From positions 34,019 through 98,018 of the forward strand of contig JALUYA010000009.1 of NCBI GenBank assembly GCA_027018875.1: DNA of 64,000 bases. Direction: 5' to 3'. The notes beneath the pieces are model-generated. The model was not told where the DNA came from. It saw nothing but the letters and a program-made list of their open reading frames with translations, and made no database searches. Numbering within the stretch: position 1 is the first letter of the stretch; each line of letters opens with the position of its first letter. The position numbers and the translations under genes are program-made. The stretch comes from Gammaproteobacteria bacterium (GTDB lineage: Bacteria > Pseudomonadota > Gammaproteobacteria > JAKDMP01). Shown here in pieces: positions 61,467 to 64,000 of this stretch.

Positions 61467-62299
61467 GCGGAGGCAGGATGACGGCCTCTTATGGTCGCGG
61501 CTGGCGCGGCTGGAAGCGGCGGCGGTTTCTCCGTCGGCATCCCCCGCCACCGGCACTCGATGCGCATATCGGGCGGGTACCGATTCTGGGTGGCTTCGCC
61601 CCATTCGAGCGTAAACGTTTGGCGGCGCTTGCCTGGTTGTGGCTCCATGAGAAACAATTGACGCCACATCAGGGGCTGCGCCTTGCACCGGACGAACGGT
61701 TCCATCTTGCGCTGCTGGCCGCGCTGCCGATACTCGGCCTGGATCCGGACTGGTACGCCGGCTATCGGGAAGTGATCCTCTACCCGGGCAGGTTCAGAAC
61801 CCCACGGCGCTACTTCGACGGCGCCGGAGTGAGCCACCCGGACGGGCGGGTATTCTCCGGCGAGGCTTGGCACTACGGCCCCCTAGTGCTGGCCTGGGAG
61901 GCGGTCGTGGCGGCGGGGTTTGGCACGGGGCACAATGTGGTCATTCATGAGTGCGCCCATCAGCTCGATATGCGCAACGGCCAGGCCAATGGCTTTCCTC
62001 CGTTGTCCGCGGGCATTGATATCAAAGAATGGAGCGGGGAGTGGATGTCGGCTTGGTGGGCCTTCCATGCCACTCCCCACGCCTGGCCGGGTATCGATTC
62101 CTATGGGGCCAGCGCGCCGGCGGAATTCTTCAGCGTACTGTGTGAGTTGTTCTTCGAGGCTCCCGACCGGGTCATCGATGCCTGGCCCGGGGTGTATATG
62201 TTGTTCACGCGATTTTTCCGTCAGGATCCGTTGGCGCGATTCAATGCCGGCCCTTGGCGGCCGGGGGCGGATGAGCCGGGACCCGGCCATGCCGTATGA
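61463..62299 (+). CDS. mtfA: M90-family zinc metallopeptidase (MtfA-like)
   Basis: VILYPGRF, GPLVLAWEAV, NVVIHECAHQLDMRNGQANGFPPL (HExxH), SYGASAPAEFFSVLCELFFEAP. Start could also be 61478. Confidence 0.92.
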   Translation: MSGGRMTASYGRGWRGWKRRRFLRRHPPPPALDAHIGRVPILGGFAPFERKRLAALAWLWLHEKQLTPHQGLRLAPDERFHLALLAALPILGLDPDWYAGYREVILYPGRFRTPRRYFDGAGVSHPDGRVFSGEAWHYGPLVLAWEAVVAAGFGTGHNVVIHECAHQLDMRNGQANGFPPLSAGIDIKEWSGEWMSAWWAFHATPHAWPGIDSYGASAPAEFFSVLCELFFEAPDRVIDAWPGVYMLFTRFFRQDPLARFNAGPWRPGADEPGPGHAV

Positions 62300-62538
62300 T
62301 GAAATTGGGCTACTCGCCGCAGGTAGCGGGGAATGAGACCGGCCCCACAGGGAGGGCGGCATTTGTCTACTATGATGAACTAGGAATGTGTCGGGCTCGG
62401 GCAAGCGCAGCGGCCCGGCCCTTTCCCTTGGAGTGCATCCGGTGCTGATTTCTGTTCGGATAGATGGAAAGCCCGGGGCGCGGAAGAATGGCACGGCATG
62501 GTCTTACATGCCAACTTGATGTGCTAAATGGGGGAATC

Positions 62539-63267
62539 ATGCGTGAAAACTTGATCGAGGTGACACGCCGCCTGGCCCGGGAATTGAGATCGTTTTCCCC
62601 CGCGGCGGCGAGCCATGTCTACAACCCGCTTGAATATGCCTGGGACGCACAGCGGCAATACCTGGAACGCTATGGCGTCAAGCGCGGGCGGGTGCTTTTG
62701 CTCGGTATGAACCCCGGGCCCTGGGGCATGGCGCAGACTGGGGTTCCCTTCGGCGATGCGGTCATGGTGCGGGACTGGATCGGCATTGAAACCCCGCTGG
62801 GATCGCCGCTTCCGGAACAGCACCGGAAATACCCCATTCTCGGTTTCGACTGTCACCGCCACGAAGGCAGCGGCCGCCGCCTCTGGGGGTGGGCACGGGA
62901 ACGATTCGGCACCGCGGAAAATTTTTTCTCCCGTTTTTTTGTAGGGAATTACTGCCCCCTGCTGTTTGTGGCCGAAGGACGCAATCTGACTCCCGAGCGC
63001 CTGGGGCATACCGACACCAAAGTGCTGACCGAAATTTGTAATCGAGCGCTGATCGCCACGGTTGCAGCGCTTGAGCCGGTGCGACTGTTCGGAATCGGCC
63101 GGTACGCCGAGCGGAGGGCCCGCGAGGTGCTCGATGGCCGGGTCCCCATCGATTATCTGCCCCATCCGAGTCCGGCGAGTCCAGCGGCGAATCGGGGTTG
63201 GTCCGCACTCGCCGATGCCGCCCTCGGACCCTGGCTGGATCACAGCGCCTGCGGGCCGCAAAGTTGA
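62539..63267 (+). CDS. SMUG1-type single-strand-selective uracil-DNA glycosylase
   Basis: VLLLGMNPGPWGMAQTGVPFGD, FFVGNYCPLLFV, YLPHPSPASPAAN. Start re-placed at MRENLIEV. Confidence 0.88.
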   Translation: MRENLIEVTRRLARELRSFSPAAASHVYNPLEYAWDAQRQYLERYGVKRGRVLLLGMNPGPWGMAQTGVPFGDAVMVRDWIGIETPLGSPLPEQHRKYPILGFDCHRHEGSGRRLWGWARERFGTAENFFSRFFVGNYCPLLFVAEGRNLTPERLGHTDTKVLTEICNRALIATVAALEPVRLFGIGRYAERRAREVLDGRVPIDYLPHPSPASPAANRGWSALADAALGPWLDHSACGPQS

Positions 63268-63649
63268 AGCCGAATCCAATTCGCAAGTTGTGATTTTAGA
63301 TAGTGGTAGTGACGGAGGATGGCTGTCAACGCAGGTTTAATGAGGCGGAGCGCCTTTCCTGGCTTGTTTGCCGAGGGGGTGGTGGGATGACTATCGCATT
63401 CCCGCCTACTGTCTGATAGACAATCCCGTTTACCTCGGTACATGCTGGTTTGGCGGATACATCTGAAGATTACCAGGCATATCTCGATCGTGAGACTGTC
63501 CCCGGGGTGGTTGGCGATTGGTCCCTGTCCCATTTTTTTCTTAATCCGGGAAAGGAAGACACCCACGGCACCTTCCATGGACTGCACCTACACCCCAATT
63601 GTTCTCGTTATAGAATTGTCGGAGTTCAACCCCTCGATAAAGCAGTCGC

Positions 63650-64000
63650 ATGTCGCTAAAGCCTAAGAGCTTACTGCGGGGGCGTCGAGGCGGCGCCCCC
63701 GGTTATATTGCCCTCGCCGGCGTGTTGGTCGCCTCCCTTGCGCTCGGTGCCTGTGCCCATCTACCCGGGCAATCGCCGCAGCATGCCTCGGCACCTCCTT
63801 CGAGCAGCAAACCTGCGGCTTATGTCTATCCCGATCTCACCACTTACACCGGCATGCATGGATTGCTGTTCATACGCCTGGTAAAAGCCGGTGCTTACTG
63901 GCCGCCATTGCCGGGGCTGCATCCCCACCACAAGCTGCATTTCGTGACGCTCACCCACGGGCGGGTGAAGAACTGGCGCTGGACGATTCTTGCCGACAAG
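63650..64000 (+). CDS. Putative lipoprotein, truncated by the window end
   Basis: Open frame from ATG at 63650 to the window end: MSLKPKSLLRGRRGGAPGYIALAGVLVASLALGACAHLPGQSPQ... (lipobox LGAC). Not in the ORF track because it has no stop. Confidence 0.7.
   Translation, partial: MSLKPKSLLRGRRGGAPGYIALAGVLVASLALGACAHLPGQSPQHASAPPSSSKPAAYVYPDLTTYTGMHGLLFIRLVKAGAYWPPLPGLHPHHKLHFVTLTHGRVKNWRWTILADK

Overview
The window is a GC-rich chromosomal segment, most likely from a gammaproteobacterium. It is mostly housekeeping genes, with little accessory DNA. Core blocks, in order: a partial tag, then a GGDEF protein; M48 peptidase, LemA and zf-TFIIB genes with hutU; a complete minus-strand aroF-trpE-G-D-CF-B-A operon; a DedA/SDR/Dph6-like/sulfotransferase/flippase/thioesterase run; nfo, ispA and xseB; an IS4-family element next to tetR-tolC; rplU-rpmA-obgE, rpsT, murJ-ribF-ileS-lspA, sodB, grxD, lptM and polA; cinA-like, hemF, tsaC, topA, smg, dprA and a LysM protein; def-fmt, DUF4390 and ntrY-ntrX; putP, uvrD, GST, mtfA, a SMUG1-type UDG and a truncated lipoprotein. 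The strongest observations are four. (1) One uninterrupted ORF fuses a molybdopterin oxidoreductase to a complete cysteine desulfurase. (2) An unannotated 19-aa leader peptide (MNRVFTNQAWYWPRSISAG) and a set of competing hairpins lie just upstream of aroF-trp, which looks like a ribosome-mediated Trp attenuator. (3) A 21-bp perfect palindrome sits at the tolC-tetR 5' end, with no pump genes visible and an IS4 element on the other side. (4) The NtrX-like regulator has a degenerate AAA+ domain. No tRNA, rRNA, CRISPR array or prophage was recognised. Family assignments come from motif recognition only, because no database search was possible.
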